Positions 19,238-28,355 are shown, counted from the first letter of the stretch. The stretch is DNA of 64,000 nucleotides from Anaerolineae bacterium (GCA_035529315.1 DATKWZ010000045.1:22658-86657), one strand, 5' to 3'. Notes: generated from the letters alone by a model not told the origin. Translations and numbers: made by a program.

Positions 19238-19342
19238 ATGGGTGAAAAGGGAAAAAAAGACAAAGGCAGAAAGGAACAACAGAAAAAGGCCCAGCTTAAT
19301 CCAAAGGAAAAACGAAAATTGAAAAAAGAAAAGAAGAAATAA
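19238..19342 (+). CDS. Small lysine-rich protein (34 aa)
   Basis: MGEKGKKDKGRKEQQKKAQL then NPKEKRKLKKEKKK. ATG lies 8 bp after AAGGAG, a strong ribosome-binding site, which is the main reason for choosing this start over a longer upstream frame. More than half of the residues are Lys or Arg, there is no hydrophobic segment, and similar tiny lysine-rich proteins occur in many bacteria. It may bind nucleic acid or ribosomes; this is inference. Confidence 0.55.
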   Translation: MGEKGKKDKGRKEQQKKAQLNPKEKRKLKKEKKK

Positions 19343-19366
19343 ATGCCCAGTGTTGTCCGATGAGGT

Positions 19367-19468
19367 AAATTCAAGTTGCGAGCGCAATGCCTGGCAGCAG
19401 GGTTCATGTGGTGTCTGGTAGTCGAGGCAATTTCTTGGTCTATAATTAAGCTTTTCCACTGCCGATGT
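19367..19468 (-). pseudogene. IS30-family transposase relic (C-terminal end)
   Basis: The minus strand reads TSAVEKLNYRPRNCLDYQTP then HEPCCQALRSQLEF. LNxRPRKxLxYxTPxE is the hallmark near the C-terminus of IS30 transposases, just after the catalytic Glu region. The frame continues without family resemblance on both sides and no terminal inverted repeats are visible, so only a stub remains. Confidence 0.7.
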
Positions 19469-19506
19469 AAGATTTTTATTGGTTGCTTTCATAAAATTTA
19501 TTGCTT

Positions 19507-19570
19507 TTGATAAATTCGTAAAAAGTCTAAAAGTTCTCTTTCCAGTCATTCCCGCCCGTCGTGTTCGCGC
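19507..19570. repeat. One-ended fragment of the TGATGAATTCGTAAAAAG element
   Basis: Reads TGATAAATTCGTAAAAAGTC then AAAAGTTCTCTTTCCAGTCATTCC (read in two parts, with TA between). It is nearly the same as the reverse complement of the right end of the element at 40556-40712 over about 50 bp, after which similarity is lost. The rest of 19571-19732 holds only degenerate repeat-like sequence. Confidence 0.65.
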
Positions 19571-19732
19571 ACTGTCGCGGTAGGCGAAGGCTGGAATCTA
19601 CGGGATAAAATGCAGTCGTGCCTGTGGCAGACAAGCCGGGATCCGGTAAATTGAAGATTCCCTGTAGCAAGTTCAAGACCTGTCCTCATGCTAATTTCAA
19701 CTGAAAGTCTTTACTAACACAGGAGGTTTTTA

Positions 19733-20086
19733 ATGAAAGAAAGTTCACGGTTTAATGTCTCACTCAGCTTTGAAGGGATAAGGTTTCCACCATTTGAGGA
19801 TATACTCTTGCTTGGCAGAAGGTGTCCGCAAGGCAAGGCAGGTGTTTCAAAATGCTTGAACCTGATAGCGCCGGAAAAGTTTGAATTGGTTGAAATTGAT
19901 GATCCAGTTGTTGAGGCGATGCTGATAAACAAAGTAATCATCAAACGCATGCCGGTGGAAAAAGTCATCAAAATACTGAAGGCTAAAGTCTTTCCTTTGA
20001 TGACAAATGGCGAAATTGTAAAGGTAGATTTCAATGTAATGATCTATTTTGATGGGATAGAAGGAGTGCTGAAGGAGATAAAATGA
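19733..20086 (+). CDS. Conserved hypothetical protein coupled to a hybrid histidine kinase
   Basis: 117 residues with a strong ribosome-binding site (AGGAGGTTTTTA before ATG). No family recognised. It has no signal peptide or membrane span and looks like a small mixed alpha/beta protein (VVEAMLINKVIIKRMPVEKV). Its TGA overlaps the ATG of the kinase gene (ATGA), so the two are translated together; a sensor or partner role for the kinase is a reasonable inference. Confidence 0.7.
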   Translation: MKESSRFNVSLSFEGIRFPPFEDILLLGRRCPQGKAGVSKCLNLIAPEKFELVEIDDPVVEAMLINKVIIKRMPVEKVIKILKAKVFPLMTNGEIVKVDFNVMIYFDGIEGVLKEIK

Positions 20087-22098
20087 AAGTAAAGCATCTG
20101 CTTGAAAAAATGTTTCAAAGAGCAGGTCCTTACGCAGGAATCGAGTCTATTGAGAAGCGTCTGGGGGATAATTCGTTTCTGGTCGTGTTGGACGGGGATT
20201 CATTTTTGGGGATCCTTACACCTTCTGATATCATTAAATCGCCCCACCAACTGGTAATCGACTGCGTACACGACATGCCTTGTGTGGACCATGATCAGGA
20301 CGTCGAATTGGTTTTAATGGTGATGAAGGAGACTCGGGATTCCGTATTGCCAGTGTTTAAAGGCGATGAATTTATCGGCGTCGTTACCTCGGCAACCATC
20401 ACAGATTATCTCTCTGAGTATCATAACGAACTGAAACAAGTAATATCTGGACGTACTGCTGAACTGGTTAAAGCCAACGAGCAACTGAAACGGGAAATAG
20501 AAGATCGCAATCGGGCAGAGGATGGCCTTCTGGAGAGTGAAAGCCGATTCAGAGAAATGGCGGAACTATTGCCAACCGTCATTTGCGAGATGGATACCAG
20601 CTTTTGCATAACCTACAGCAACAATCTGGGGTTTCAGACATTTGGTTATACTCAAGAGGAACTCGACGCGGGTATAAACGGAATAGACCTTTTGCACCCT
20701 GATGATAGAGAAGACGCAATCCGACGTATTGAGCAGATTGTGAAAGGAGTAGACATTGGCCCCATGGAATACCGGATGCTGAGGAAGGATGGGTCAGAAA
20801 TATTTACCCTGGTACACGCAGCCCTTATGCACAAGATGGGGCAAACAACCGGTTTTAGAGTTAGCATATCCGATATAACAGAGCAAAAGAGACTTCAGCG
20901 CCGGTTACATCAAAGCCAGAAGATGGAGGCTATCGCTACTTTAGCCGGAGGTATTGCACACCAGTTCAACAACGCCCTGTGTTCTATCACGGGTTACACC
21001 GGGCTGCTTGAAATAAAGTTCCCTGGCAATGAGATGATAATGGATTATGTCAGGCCGATGAAGAAATGCGCCGATCAGATGGCGGTCCTGACCAGCCAGT
21101 TGTTGGCCTATGCCCTGGGAGGTAGATATAATCCTCAAACCATACTGTTGAGTGAATATATAGAAGGCACACTGCCCCTGATCCAGCATACCCTTGGACC
21201 AAATATCCGCGTGGAAACGGATTTGCCGCCGGATATTCTAAACGTAGAGGCGGATCGCACCCAGATGCAGATGGTGCTGCTGGCCATAATGGCTAACGCA
21301 AACGAGGCTATAGAGGATCAGGGTCGTATCAGGATTACCACTAAAAACATGGAGGTCGGCCAGGACTCTATTAAGGATTATCCCGGTCTGAAGCCAGATC
21401 GTTATGTCTGCCTTTCGATAGAAGATGATGGAAAGGGAATGGACAAAGAAACAAGAAGCAGGATATTCGAGCCTTTTTTTACCACCCATTTTATCGGCCG
21501 GGGACTTGGGATGGCATCTGTTTACGGCATTGTCACGAACCACGGTGGCATTGTCTTGGTGGACTCGGAACCTGGCAAAGGGACGGCAGTCAAAATATAC
21601 CTGCCTGCTTTAGAGACCGGGGAAGAGATTGAAGAAGATGCAGAGGAAAGGATCGTTCCTGTGCCTGCGATTAACCTGCCGGGGGTTGAGGGTACAGTCC
21701 TGGTTATTGAAGACCAAGAGCCTTTGGTGAAACTGTTAGGAGAGATACTGGAGAGACTCGGTTATCGTGTGCTTGAGGCCAGTACCGGGGGAGAGGCTGT
21801 TGAGATTGCCAAAACGTTTGATGGGAATATCGACATTGCTCTCCTGGATATAAAACTGCCTGATATGGAGGGCGGCAGGGTTTATCCCCTTATCATGGAA
21901 GCAAGGCCGAATCTGAAGGTGATCGTGTGCAGCGGCTATGGCATAGATGGCCCCGCCCAGAAGATCCTTGACGCCGGTGCTCAAGCTTTTATTCGGAAAC
22001 CGTTTTTGATTTCAACATTGGCTGAAAAATTGAAGGAGGTGTCCGGAGGTGCTCCTGTCTGTCTGCCGCCGCTTGTTACCAACAGGATGCCACCATGA
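20083..22098 (+). CDS. Hybrid histidine kinase: CBS pair - PAS - HisKA - HATPase - REC
   Basis: 671 residues, no membrane span, so cytosolic. Order: two CBS motifs (residues ~20-125; VVLDGDSFLGILTPSDII and VFKGDEFIGVVTSATITDYL), a coiled-coil linker, PAS/PAC (~160-275; LLPTVICEMDTSFCITYSNN), HisKA with LAGGIAHQFNNALCSITGY (phospho-acceptor His followed by Gln instead of the usual Asp), HATPase (N box ANANEAI, G boxes EDDGKGMD and GRGLGMASVYG), and a C-terminal receiver with acceptor Asp in LLDIKLPDMEGG. CBS domains suggest sensing of adenine nucleotides. Overlaps by 4 bp with both neighbours. Base composition is visibly more GC-rich than the flanks. Confidence 0.93.
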   Translation: MKVKHLLEKMFQRAGPYAGIESIEKRLGDNSFLVVLDGDSFLGILTPSDIIKSPHQLVIDCVHDMPCVDHDQDVELVLMVMKETRDSVLPVFKGDEFIGVVTSATITDYLSEYHNELKQVISGRTAELVKANEQLKREIEDRNRAEDGLLESESRFREMAELLPTVICEMDTSFCITYSNNLGFQTFGYTQEELDAGINGIDLLHPDDREDAIRRIEQIVKGVDIGPMEYRMLRKDGSEIFTLVHAALMHKMGQTTGFRVSISDITEQKRLQRRLHQSQKMEAIATLAGGIAHQFNNALCSITGYTGLLEIKFPGNEMIMDYVRPMKKCADQMAVLTSQLLAYALGGRYNPQTILLSEYIEGTLPLIQHTLGPNIRVETDLPPDILNVEADRTQMQMVLLAIMANANEAIEDQGRIRITTKNMEVGQDSIKDYPGLKPDRYVCLSIEDDGKGMDKETRSRIFEPFFTTHFIGRGLGMASVYGIVTNHGGIVLVDSEPGKGTAVKIYLPALETGEEIEEDAEERIVPVPAINLPGVEGTVLVIEDQEPLVKLLGEILERLGYRVLEASTGGEAVEIAKTFDGNIDIALLDIKLPDMEGGRVYPLIMEARPNLKVIVCSGYGIDGPAQKILDAGAQAFIRKPFLISTLAEKLKEVSGGAPVCLPPLVTNRMPP

Positions 22099-22883
22099 AA
22101 CCGAGAACAAGAATAGCTACAGCCCGGACCCCGGACGGAGGGGAAATGGTGCTTTATCAACATGGCTGTGATTTCTTGATCAAGATCAACGGTCAGGATT
22201 TGATGCACAGTCGCCAGCATGAGTCGGAACTGGAGCTGGCGCGGCTGGGTTGTGCGCATCTGGCTGGTCGCAAGGCGCCCAGCATACTTATCGGAGGCTT
22301 GGGTATGGGATATACCTTGCGCCAGTCTCTCGATATGCTCAGCCCCCACGCGCGGGTGGTGGTGGGTGAACTGTTGGGTGCTGTGGTCGAATGGAATCGT
22401 GAGTTCTTCGGGGAACTCAACGGCCGGCCGATGGGGGACGAACGAGTTGACCTCAAGACGGGCGATATCGTCAAGCTTATCTCACGTTCCAAGAGCAGAT
22501 TCGATGCGATCCTTCTGGATATCGATAATGGTCCAAGCGCGATGACCGATTCAGGAAACCGCCGTCTGTACGGTCTTGAAGGAATTCAAGCCTGTCGCCG
22601 CGCGCTACGCGAACAGGGGTGCCTGGCTGTATGGTCGGCTGAGCCGAGCAAGAAATTTGAGCGGCTCTTGATTGGTTGCGGCTTCCATGTGCGCCGTTTC
22701 CGGGTTTCCGCCTACAAGGGGAGTAAATCGCAGTCACGTTTTGTATGGGTCGCTTCGGAGGACAAGAGTATTCTCCCACGCGGTGGCGGCGAGCCGCGCC
22801 TGTCGCTCAAAAAGGAGTCAAAGGGAGGTCGCAGACAGCCGCCGGGGAGACGATCAGCTTTAAAGAAGCTAAAAATATATTGA
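22095..22883 (+). CDS. Spermidine synthase-like / SAM-dependent methyltransferase-fold protein
   Basis: 262 residues. The central Rossmann fold shows SILIGGLGMGYTLRQSLDML (motif I), VVVGELLGAVVEWNREFFG (acidic residue of motif II) and DAILLDIDNGPSAM (the Asp loop of aminopropyltransferases). This is the spermidine/spermine synthase-type fold; many such stand-alone proteins lack polyamine activity, so the product is unknown. The C-terminus is a basic, low-complexity tail (GGRRQPPGRRSALKKLK). ATGA overlap with the kinase gene. High GC like the kinase, suggesting that the cassette moved as a unit. Confidence 0.75.
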   Translation: MKPRTRIATARTPDGGEMVLYQHGCDFLIKINGQDLMHSRQHESELELARLGCAHLAGRKAPSILIGGLGMGYTLRQSLDMLSPHARVVVGELLGAVVEWNREFFGELNGRPMGDERVDLKTGDIVKLISRSKSRFDAILLDIDNGPSAMTDSGNRRLYGLEGIQACRRALREQGCLAVWSAEPSKKFERLLIGCGFHVRRFRVSAYKGSKSQSRFVWVASEDKSILPRGGGEPRLSLKKESKGGRRQPPGRRSALKKLKIY

Positions 22884-22941
22884 ACATAAAATAGCAAACA
22901 AGCATGTTGTGTTCTCAACACGAGCTGGAGGGTGTGGAACC

Positions 22942-23463
22942 ATGTTGCTGAAGACATACACTAAAGAAATATTTAGACCAAAATACATGCCGGATGCTAA
23001 ATCGATCCGCTGTTATGCCCATCTTGATGAAGATATCAAAAAAGTATTGCCTTTTCTCAATGCAGAATTGGGCGGAGATTCTTATACACTAGATCCACCA
23101 TCCGTAACTTTTAAAGTCCATGGTAAGTTAATCACCGTTCATCCCAAAAAAATAGCAATCAACGCTCTCAAGGATGAATCAGAAGCAGATAAAATCCTTT
23201 CCTGGCTTCAACGTGAGATTAACGATGTATGGGATAGACATGATGAAATTGAACCAAGCTATAAAAGTGCTTCTAAACCGGTCATTCTGGAAATATTGAA
23301 ACTTTTGCCAAAAACCAATTGCAGGGAGTGCAGAGAAGCTACTTGTTTGGTATTTGCCACGCGTGTAGCTGAAGGCGCAAAAGATGAAAATGACTGTCCA
23401 ATCTTGGTGGCTGAAAATAGAAAAAGGCTTATGGAATATTTATCTCAGTTTGATTTTGAATGA
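22942..23463 (+). CDS. Fe-S cluster protein with a C-terminal four-cysteine (Fes/PF04060-type) domain
   Basis: About 173 residues from the ATG at 22942 (MLLKTYTKEIFRPKYMPDAK), preferred over an upstream frame start for its position after GAGGGTGTGGAACC. The N-terminal 110 residues contain VTFKVHGKLITVHPKKIAIN and no recognised domain. The C-terminal part reads LPKTNCRECREATCLVFATR ... NDCPIL; C-x2-C-x4-C plus a distal Cys is the 4Fe-4S motif found in corrinoid/CO-dehydrogenase-associated proteins. It probably acts in electron transfer or as an Fe-S adaptor. It lies alone between the kinase cassette and a minus-strand gene. Confidence 0.8.
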   Translation: MLLKTYTKEIFRPKYMPDAKSIRCYAHLDEDIKKVLPFLNAELGGDSYTLDPPSVTFKVHGKLITVHPKKIAINALKDESEADKILSWLQREINDVWDRHDEIEPSYKSASKPVILEILKLLPKTNCRECREATCLVFATRVAEGAKDENDCPILVAENRKRLMEYLSQFDFE

Positions 23464-23744
23464 ACCTCCCCGCCAAGCTACGGGGTATCTAAAGGATAAC
23501 ATGTTTTGTCATTCCGTGCTTGACATGAAATGACAGAAACGAAGCAAGCTTCGGGGAATTAGACCCAAAGAGATTAAAAATGAATTTCATTCAGCGGGAT
23601 TTGCATTTACAGTCTGTTTCACCTGAGTTGTCAACCATCCTCAAAAAAAACTCTGAAGAATAACAGAGAAATAGCAGCAGACTTTAACAATTTTGTAAAA
23701 GCAACTTTGAAAATTCCCGCAAGAAAAATCAGCCATACTATATT

Positions 23745-24032
23745 TTAGGGAATAACCAGAATATTATTATAGGTGCCAAAGCAGTTTGAACACTTATGGT
23801 CGTTATTGGGATCAAGTATCCACTGCCCGTCAACCAAGAATTTGTATTCACATTTCCCTGGAGTAAGCATAACCATTTTTTTCCAGACTCCACCTTCATA
23901 CTTCTTCATCCGATATTCTTTATTATTCCAATTGTTAAAATCTCCCATTAAGACGACTTCTTCTGCATCTGGATTGTTCAATGTAAATGTGATTCTTTTT
24001 TTCTTAATTTTTGCTTTTGTTGTCTTAGCCAT
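23745..24032 (-). CDS. Stand-alone glycogen-binding (CBM48/AMPK-beta type) domain protein
   Basis: 95 residues: MAKTTKAKIKKKRITFTLNN then VVLMGDFNNWNNKEYRMKKY and CEYKFLVDGQWILDPNNDHK. The GDFNxW and YKFxVDGxWxxDP signatures are those of the isoamylase N-terminal / AMPK carbohydrate-binding family. There is no catalytic domain, only a basic N-terminal tail. A strong ribosome-binding site (AAAGGAGG) precedes the ATG. Likely role: binding glycogen or another glucan, perhaps as a regulatory adaptor. No glycogen gene is nearby. Confidence 0.85.
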   Translation of the reverse strand: MAKTTKAKIKKKRITFTLNNPDAEEVVLMGDFNNWNNKEYRMKKYEGGVWKKMVMLTPGKCEYKFLVDGQWILDPNNDHKCSNCFGTYNNILVIP

Positions 24033-24300
24033 ACAAAACCTCCTTTGTTAGGGTATCATATAAGCCACAAGGCAACTTTGAATACAAGTTGTCTCTGTTG
24101 TGTGTATCCAGTATTCAGGCATTAAGCCTTTTGAAAAGCCTTCAATTCTTTAATATTTAGATAAAATACACCATTTAGGGCATACTGTCAACTCTACTTT
24201 TGCCCATTGATTGTTCATATATTGCAAGAAATATCTTGCTATGATAATAATTATAAATTGCAAGTGAGCTAAAGTTAAGTTATTTTATTAGGCTTAAATC
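24033..24300. other. Intergenic stretch with nothing recognised
   Basis: AT-rich DNA between the CBM48 gene (minus strand) and the repeat element upstream of trpD. It should hold the promoters of both transcripts, but no clear promoter pair, leader peptide or attenuator could be picked out. Confidence 0.4.
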
Positions 24301-24443
24301 TGATGCATTCGTAAAAAGTCGGATTCATCGAATGTGTCATTTCGACCGCAGGGAGAAATCTTATCTTTTCAATAGGTTGCAGAATAAAGATTCCTCGTTT
24401 TACTCGAAATGACAGGCCAGAGGGACTTTTTACGAATTCATCA
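24301..24443. repeat. TGATGAATTCGTAAAAAGTC element (143 bp) upstream of trpD
   Basis: 20-bp terminal inverted repeats: TGATGCATTCGTAAAAAGTC at the left and GACTTTTTACGAATTCATCA at the right (19 of 20 match). A second inverted pair lies inside (GTCATTTCGA and TCGAAATGAC). There is no coding content and no clear target duplication. It ends 34 bp before trpD, so any trp promoter must lie inside or left of it. MITE-like. Confidence 0.8.
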
Positions 24444-24477
24444 AAGCTGAACTGTTACAAAAAGGAGAATAAGAGCT

Positions 24478-25494
24478 ATGTTTCGGGAAAATCTAAATAA
24501 AATCGTCCACAGGAAAAATTTAAGCGGGAATGAAATGTCTGAAATGATTACTGAAATCTTTTCGGGCAGCATAACCGATGCGCAGATCGGAGCATTTATG
24601 GCGGCTCTTGCCACAAAGGGCGAAACATTTGAGGAGCTGGCCGGAGCAGCAAAGGCCATGCGAAGAAAGGCCCTGCGCATTCAAGTATCTTCCCGGACTG
24701 TTGTGGACACATGCGGCACGGGCGGAGACGCTGCTCAAACCTTTAATATTTCAACCACAACCGCTTTTATAGTCGCGGGCTGCGGAGTAACTGTGGCCAA
24801 GCATGGAAACCGCTCTGTTTCAAGCAAATGCGGGAGCGCGGATCTTCTTGAAGCAATGGGAGTAAAGCTGGATATAAATCCGGAAATAGTGGAAGAGGCC
24901 ATCGAAGAGATCGGCATTGGCTTTCTTTATGCTCCCCTTTATCACGGGGCAATGCGATATGCAGCCAAAGCAAGAAAGGAGATTGGAATACGCAGCATTT
25001 TCAACATGCTTGGGCCCCTGACAAATCCAGCGGGAGCCAATTGCCAGCTACTTGGCGTGTATGCGCCTGAACTAACTGAAATGTTTGCGCAGGCCCTTCG
25101 GTTGCTGGGCGCAAAGAGGGCATTTATCGTGCACGGTCATGATGGGCTGGATGAAATCTCGGTTTGCGCGCCAACCCGCATTTCCGAGCTTAAAGATGAT
25201 CTTATCCGTACCTATGACATAACCCCTGAAGATTTTTTCGGAAGCAAAGCAAACCCGGAAGATCTTGCAGGAGGAGACTCTGAAGAAAATGCCGGCATAA
25301 CTCGAAGAATCCTTGCCGGCGAAAAGGGTCCGAAAAGGGATGTGGTTTTGCTGAATGCTTCAGCTGCTCTTGTTGCTGCCGGAAAAGCCAAAGATTTTAA
25401 AGAAGGTATCAGTCTCGCCGAAACCTCCATTGATAGCGGGGCTGCTGCGGAAAAACTTGAAAGACTGGCAAGATATACCCAGGAAAATGGATAA
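24478..25494 (+). CDS. trpD: Anthranilate phosphoribosyltransferase
   Basis: 338 residues. TrpD joins anthranilate and PRPP, the second step of the tryptophan branch. Signatures: VVDTCGTGGDAAQTFNIST (PRPP loop with GTGGD), VAKHGNRSVSSKCGSADLLE, NMLGPLTNPAGA. ATG follows AAGGAG at 10 bp spacing. It is the first gene of trpDCFBA; trpE and trpG are not upstream in this window, where a repeat element and a CBM48 gene are found instead. Confidence 0.98.
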   Translation: MFRENLNKIVHRKNLSGNEMSEMITEIFSGSITDAQIGAFMAALATKGETFEELAGAAKAMRRKALRIQVSSRTVVDTCGTGGDAAQTFNISTTTAFIVAGCGVTVAKHGNRSVSSKCGSADLLEAMGVKLDINPEIVEEAIEEIGIGFLYAPLYHGAMRYAAKARKEIGIRSIFNMLGPLTNPAGANCQLLGVYAPELTEMFAQALRLLGAKRAFIVHGHDGLDEISVCAPTRISELKDDLIRTYDITPEDFFGSKANPEDLAGGDSEENAGITRRILAGEKGPKRDVVLLNASAALVAAGKAKDFKEGISLAETSIDSGAAAEKLERLARYTQENG

Positions 25495-25613
25495 TGATAA
25501 AATAAATCATAAAAACACGAAAGACAGAAAGCACGAAATATAACAAAGATTAAAGAAACTAAAGTTGTAACCACTCGGGTGGACAGGCTGAAGGCTCTTA
25601 GGAACATATAAAG

Positions 25614-26408
25614 ATGCAAACCGATTTTCTGACAAAAATTGTTGAACATAAAAAAGAGGAAATTGCTGCGGCAAAAAAGAATTTACCGGAAAGCCTGGTC
25701 CGTGATAAAGCGGCTCTGGCTCAAAAAAGGCGCATGTTTTTAAAAAAACTTGAGGAGCCCGGACCTTCGGGAATAAATATTATTGCTGAAATCAAACGGG
25801 CATCTCCTTCCAAAGGAGAAATATGCAGAGATGTCAACCCCGCCATATATGCTTCTGAATATGAGCGTGGAGGGGCCGCAGCCCTGTCGGTTCTTACAGA
25901 CACGTCTTATTTTAAGGGCAGCATAAAAGACTTTAAAACAGCGCGGCAAGCCGTAGCCATACCGGTTCTTCGAAAAGACTTTTTGATCTCTACATACCAG
26001 ATTTATGAATCTGCGATGATAGGCGCGGATGCGGTTCTTCTTATTGCCCGTATTCTTTCGCCGGATCAGCTTAAAGATTATCTCAATCTCTGTAATGAAC
26101 TAAATATGGATGCCCTTGTTGAAATTCATTCGGAAAAGGATATGGAGGTCGCCACCATGGCTGGGGCGCGGCTGATCGGGATTAATAATCGTGACCTGAG
26201 CACATTTAAAACCGATATCAATACGACAATTAACATGGCATCCCTTCTCAAGCCGGATCAGGTTGCTGTGGCTGCAAGCGGAATCATGACGCGCGAAGAT
26301 ATAGAAAAAATACAGAAAGCTGGAATCTGGAACTTTCTAATCGGGGAAAGCCTCATGCGGGCAAAAAACCGGCATGCTTTTCTCAAATCTCTCATGGGGG
26401 GAAAGTAG
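25614..26408 (+). CDS. trpC: Indole-3-glycerol phosphate synthase
   Basis: 264 residues, monofunctional. Signatures: IIAEIKRASPSKGEICRDV (catalytic Lys loop), VLRKDFLISTYQIYESAMIG, ALVEIHSEKDMEVA and IGINNRDLSTFKTD. It converts CdRP to indole-3-glycerol phosphate. It follows trpD after 119 bp that hold only low-complexity sequence (AACACGAAAGACAGAAAGC and similar). Confidence 0.98.
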   Translation: MQTDFLTKIVEHKKEEIAAAKKNLPESLVRDKAALAQKRRMFLKKLEEPGPSGINIIAEIKRASPSKGEICRDVNPAIYASEYERGGAAALSVLTDTSYFKGSIKDFKTARQAVAIPVLRKDFLISTYQIYESAMIGADAVLLIARILSPDQLKDYLNLCNELNMDALVEIHSEKDMEVATMAGARLIGINNRDLSTFKTDINTTINMASLLKPDQVAVAASGIMTREDIEKIQKAGIWNFLIGESLMRAKNRHAFLKSLMGGK

Positions 26409-26445
26409 CGCTCTGTGGTGAAAGATTAAATTGGTTTTATCAACA

Positions 26446-27141
26446 ATGAACTTAAGAAAAAAAATAGAAAATAACAGCAAACCTCAGGTTAAGGTATGCG
26501 GCTTGACACGCGTTGAAGAAGCATTGGAATGCGCGGCGCTTGGAGTTGATGCAATTGGATGTGTCTTTTTTCCCAAAAGCCCGAGGCATGTAACCGAAGA
26601 CCAGGCAAAAAAAATATTTGAGGCTTTATCCGGCAGGGTGAAAAAAGTAGGTGTGTTTGTGAACGAAACATTTGACAATATAATGCAAAAAGTAAATTAT
26701 TGCTGTCTGGATTATGTTCAACTCCACGGCAGCGAATCACCTGAGCTGGTCAGTCGGCTTGTTCAAGAAAATATTCTTGTGATTAAAGCCTTGTTTGCCG
26801 AAGGCAGACCCTCGTTTGAGGAGGCCGAAAATTATCGGGCATCCGCATATCTTGTTGAATGCGGCAAAGGCATACTTCCTGGCGGCAATGCGCTTCAATG
26901 GGATTGGGAGAAAGCATACGGTTTCGGCAAACAACACCCTTTTATCCTGGCAGGGGGACTTGCGCCCGAAAATATCTGTCGCGCCGTAACCGAGAGTGCG
27001 CCGGATGCCGTGGATGTAAGTTCGGGAGTTGAATCATCACCTGGAAGAAAGGATTTCCACAAAGTTAAATCCTTTATCGACGCTCTTGCACGATGCAATT
27101 TTGATAGAGAGCCTGGTAAAAAGATTAGGAGGATTTTTTAA
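26446..27141 (+). CDS. trpF: Phosphoribosylanthranilate isomerase
   Basis: 231 residues from the ATG at 26446; a TTG five codons upstream is less likely. Signatures: [47 protein letters not shown] and [11 protein letters not shown]. It isomerises PRA to CdRP, the substrate of TrpC. The stop overlaps the trpB start in TAATG, implying coupled translation. Confidence 0.97.
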   Translation: MNLRKKIENNSKPQVKVCGLTRVEEALECAALGVDAIGCVFFPKSPRHVTEDQAKKIFEALSGRVKKVGVFVNETFDNIMQKVNYCCLDYVQLHGSESPELVSRLVQENILVIKALFAEGRPSFEEAENYRASAYLVECGKGILPGGNALQWDWEKAYGFGKQHPFILAGGLAPENICRAVTESAPDAVDVSSGVESSPGRKDFHKVKSFIDALARCNFDREPGKKIRRIF

Positions 27142-28355
27142 TGGATAATAACAAAGCGGTTAATAACAAATATAATCAAGACAAATTTCCTGATTCCAAA
27201 GGCCATTTCGGCATTTATGGCGGGCGTTATGTCGGCGAAACCCTGATGCCTGCCCTACTGGAGCTGGACGAGGCTTATAATACGATTGTGCCTGATCCAT
27301 CTTTTCAGTCTGAATTCAAGAGATTATTGCAAGATTACGCGGGCAGGCCGACCCCTCTGTTTTATGCAAAAAGACTGAGTGAACACCTTGATGGAGCATT
27401 CATTTATCTGAAGCGGGAAGATCTGGCTCATACAGGAGCTCATAAGATCAACAACACCCTGGGGCAGGCGCTTCTTGCACACCGAATGGGCAAAACTAAA
27501 CTTATTGCTGAAACAGGGGCGGGGCAGCATGGTGTGGCAACGGCAACAGCGGCGGCTCTCTTTGGAATGGAGTGCCGTATCTTTATGGGAAGGGAAGACA
27601 TCCGGAGGCAAGCCCCAAATGTTCAGCGCATGAAACTGCTCGGCGCCCAGGTAGTTCCGGTTACCTCAGGAACTATGACACTTAAGGATGCAATGAATGA
27701 GGCGATGCGCTTCTGGGTAGGGGCGGTTCGCGATACCTTTTATGTAATAGGATCGGTTGCGGGACCCCACCCTTATCCGGTAATGGTCCGGGAATTTCAG
27801 AAAGTTATCGGAGATGAAGCAAGGCGGCAGATACTCGAACATACCGGAGGTCTTCCAGATGTACTGATTGCCTGTGTCGGAGGAGGAAGCAATGCAATGG
27901 GACTTTTCCATGCATTTATGGCAGATCCTGTTGAAATGGTGGGGGTTGAAGCGGCAGGCAGGGGAATTGAAACAAAAAAACATGCGGCAACCCTTGGAGA
28001 AGGTTCAATAGGGGTTTTGCATGGTTCCAAGTCTTATGTGCTGCAGGATGAAAACGGACAGATTCAGGAGGCCCATTCGATCTCAGCAGGGCTGGATTAT
28101 CCCGGAGTGGGGCCTGAACATTCCCTGTTAAAGGATTTAAACAGGGTGCAATATGTTTCCATAGATGATCATCAGGCCTTAGAAGCATTTAATAGTCTTT
28201 GCGTTCTGGAGGGGATTATCCCTGCCCTGGAAAGTTCGCATGCTGTTGCCTGGGCCATGATTGAAGCGTCTCGCAGGCCGAAAAACGAGATTATACTGGT
28301 AAATCTATCTGGAAGAGGGGATAAGGATCTCGACATTGTTTCCGCCTATAATTAA
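27141..28355 (+). CDS. trpB: Tryptophan synthase beta chain
   Basis: 404 residues. It condenses indole with serine using PLP. The Lys of [20 protein letters not shown] is the Schiff-base residue and GGGSNAMG binds the cofactor phosphate. N-terminus [20 protein letters not shown] is of the TrpB1 type that pairs with TrpA. TAATG overlap with trpF. trpA follows after 130 bp with no recognisable element. Confidence 0.98.
   Translation: MDNNKAVNNKYNQDKFPDSKGHFGIYGGRYVGETLMPALLELDEAYNTIVPDPSFQSEFKRLLQDYAGRPTPLFYAKRLSEHLDGAFIYLKREDLAHTGAHKINNTLGQALLAHRMGKTKLIAETGAGQHGVATATAAALFGMECRIFMGREDIRRQAPNVQRMKLLGAQVVPVTSGTMTLKDAMNEAMRFWVGAVRDTFYVIGSVAGPHPYPVMVREFQKVIGDEARRQILEHTGGLPDVLIACVGGGSNAMGLFHAFMADPVEMVGVEAAGRGIETKKHAATLGEGSIGVLHGSKSYVLQDENGQIQEAHSISAGLDYPGVGPEHSLLKDLNRVQYVSIDDHQALEAFNSLCVLEGIIPALESSHAVAWAMIEASRRPKNEIILVNLSGRGDKDLDIVSAYN

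Noticed and set aside
23464..23744. Small gene between the Fe-S gene and the CBM48 gene
   Set aside because: A 27-codon frame (MNFIQRDLHLQSVSPELSTI...) has no ribosome-binding site or known family; the region otherwise has repeat-like fragments (GTCATTCCGTGCTTGACATG).
24033..24477. Trp leader peptide or attenuator upstream of trpD
   Set aside because: No short frame with tandem Trp codons and no terminator-antiterminator pair was found; the space is taken up by a repeat element.
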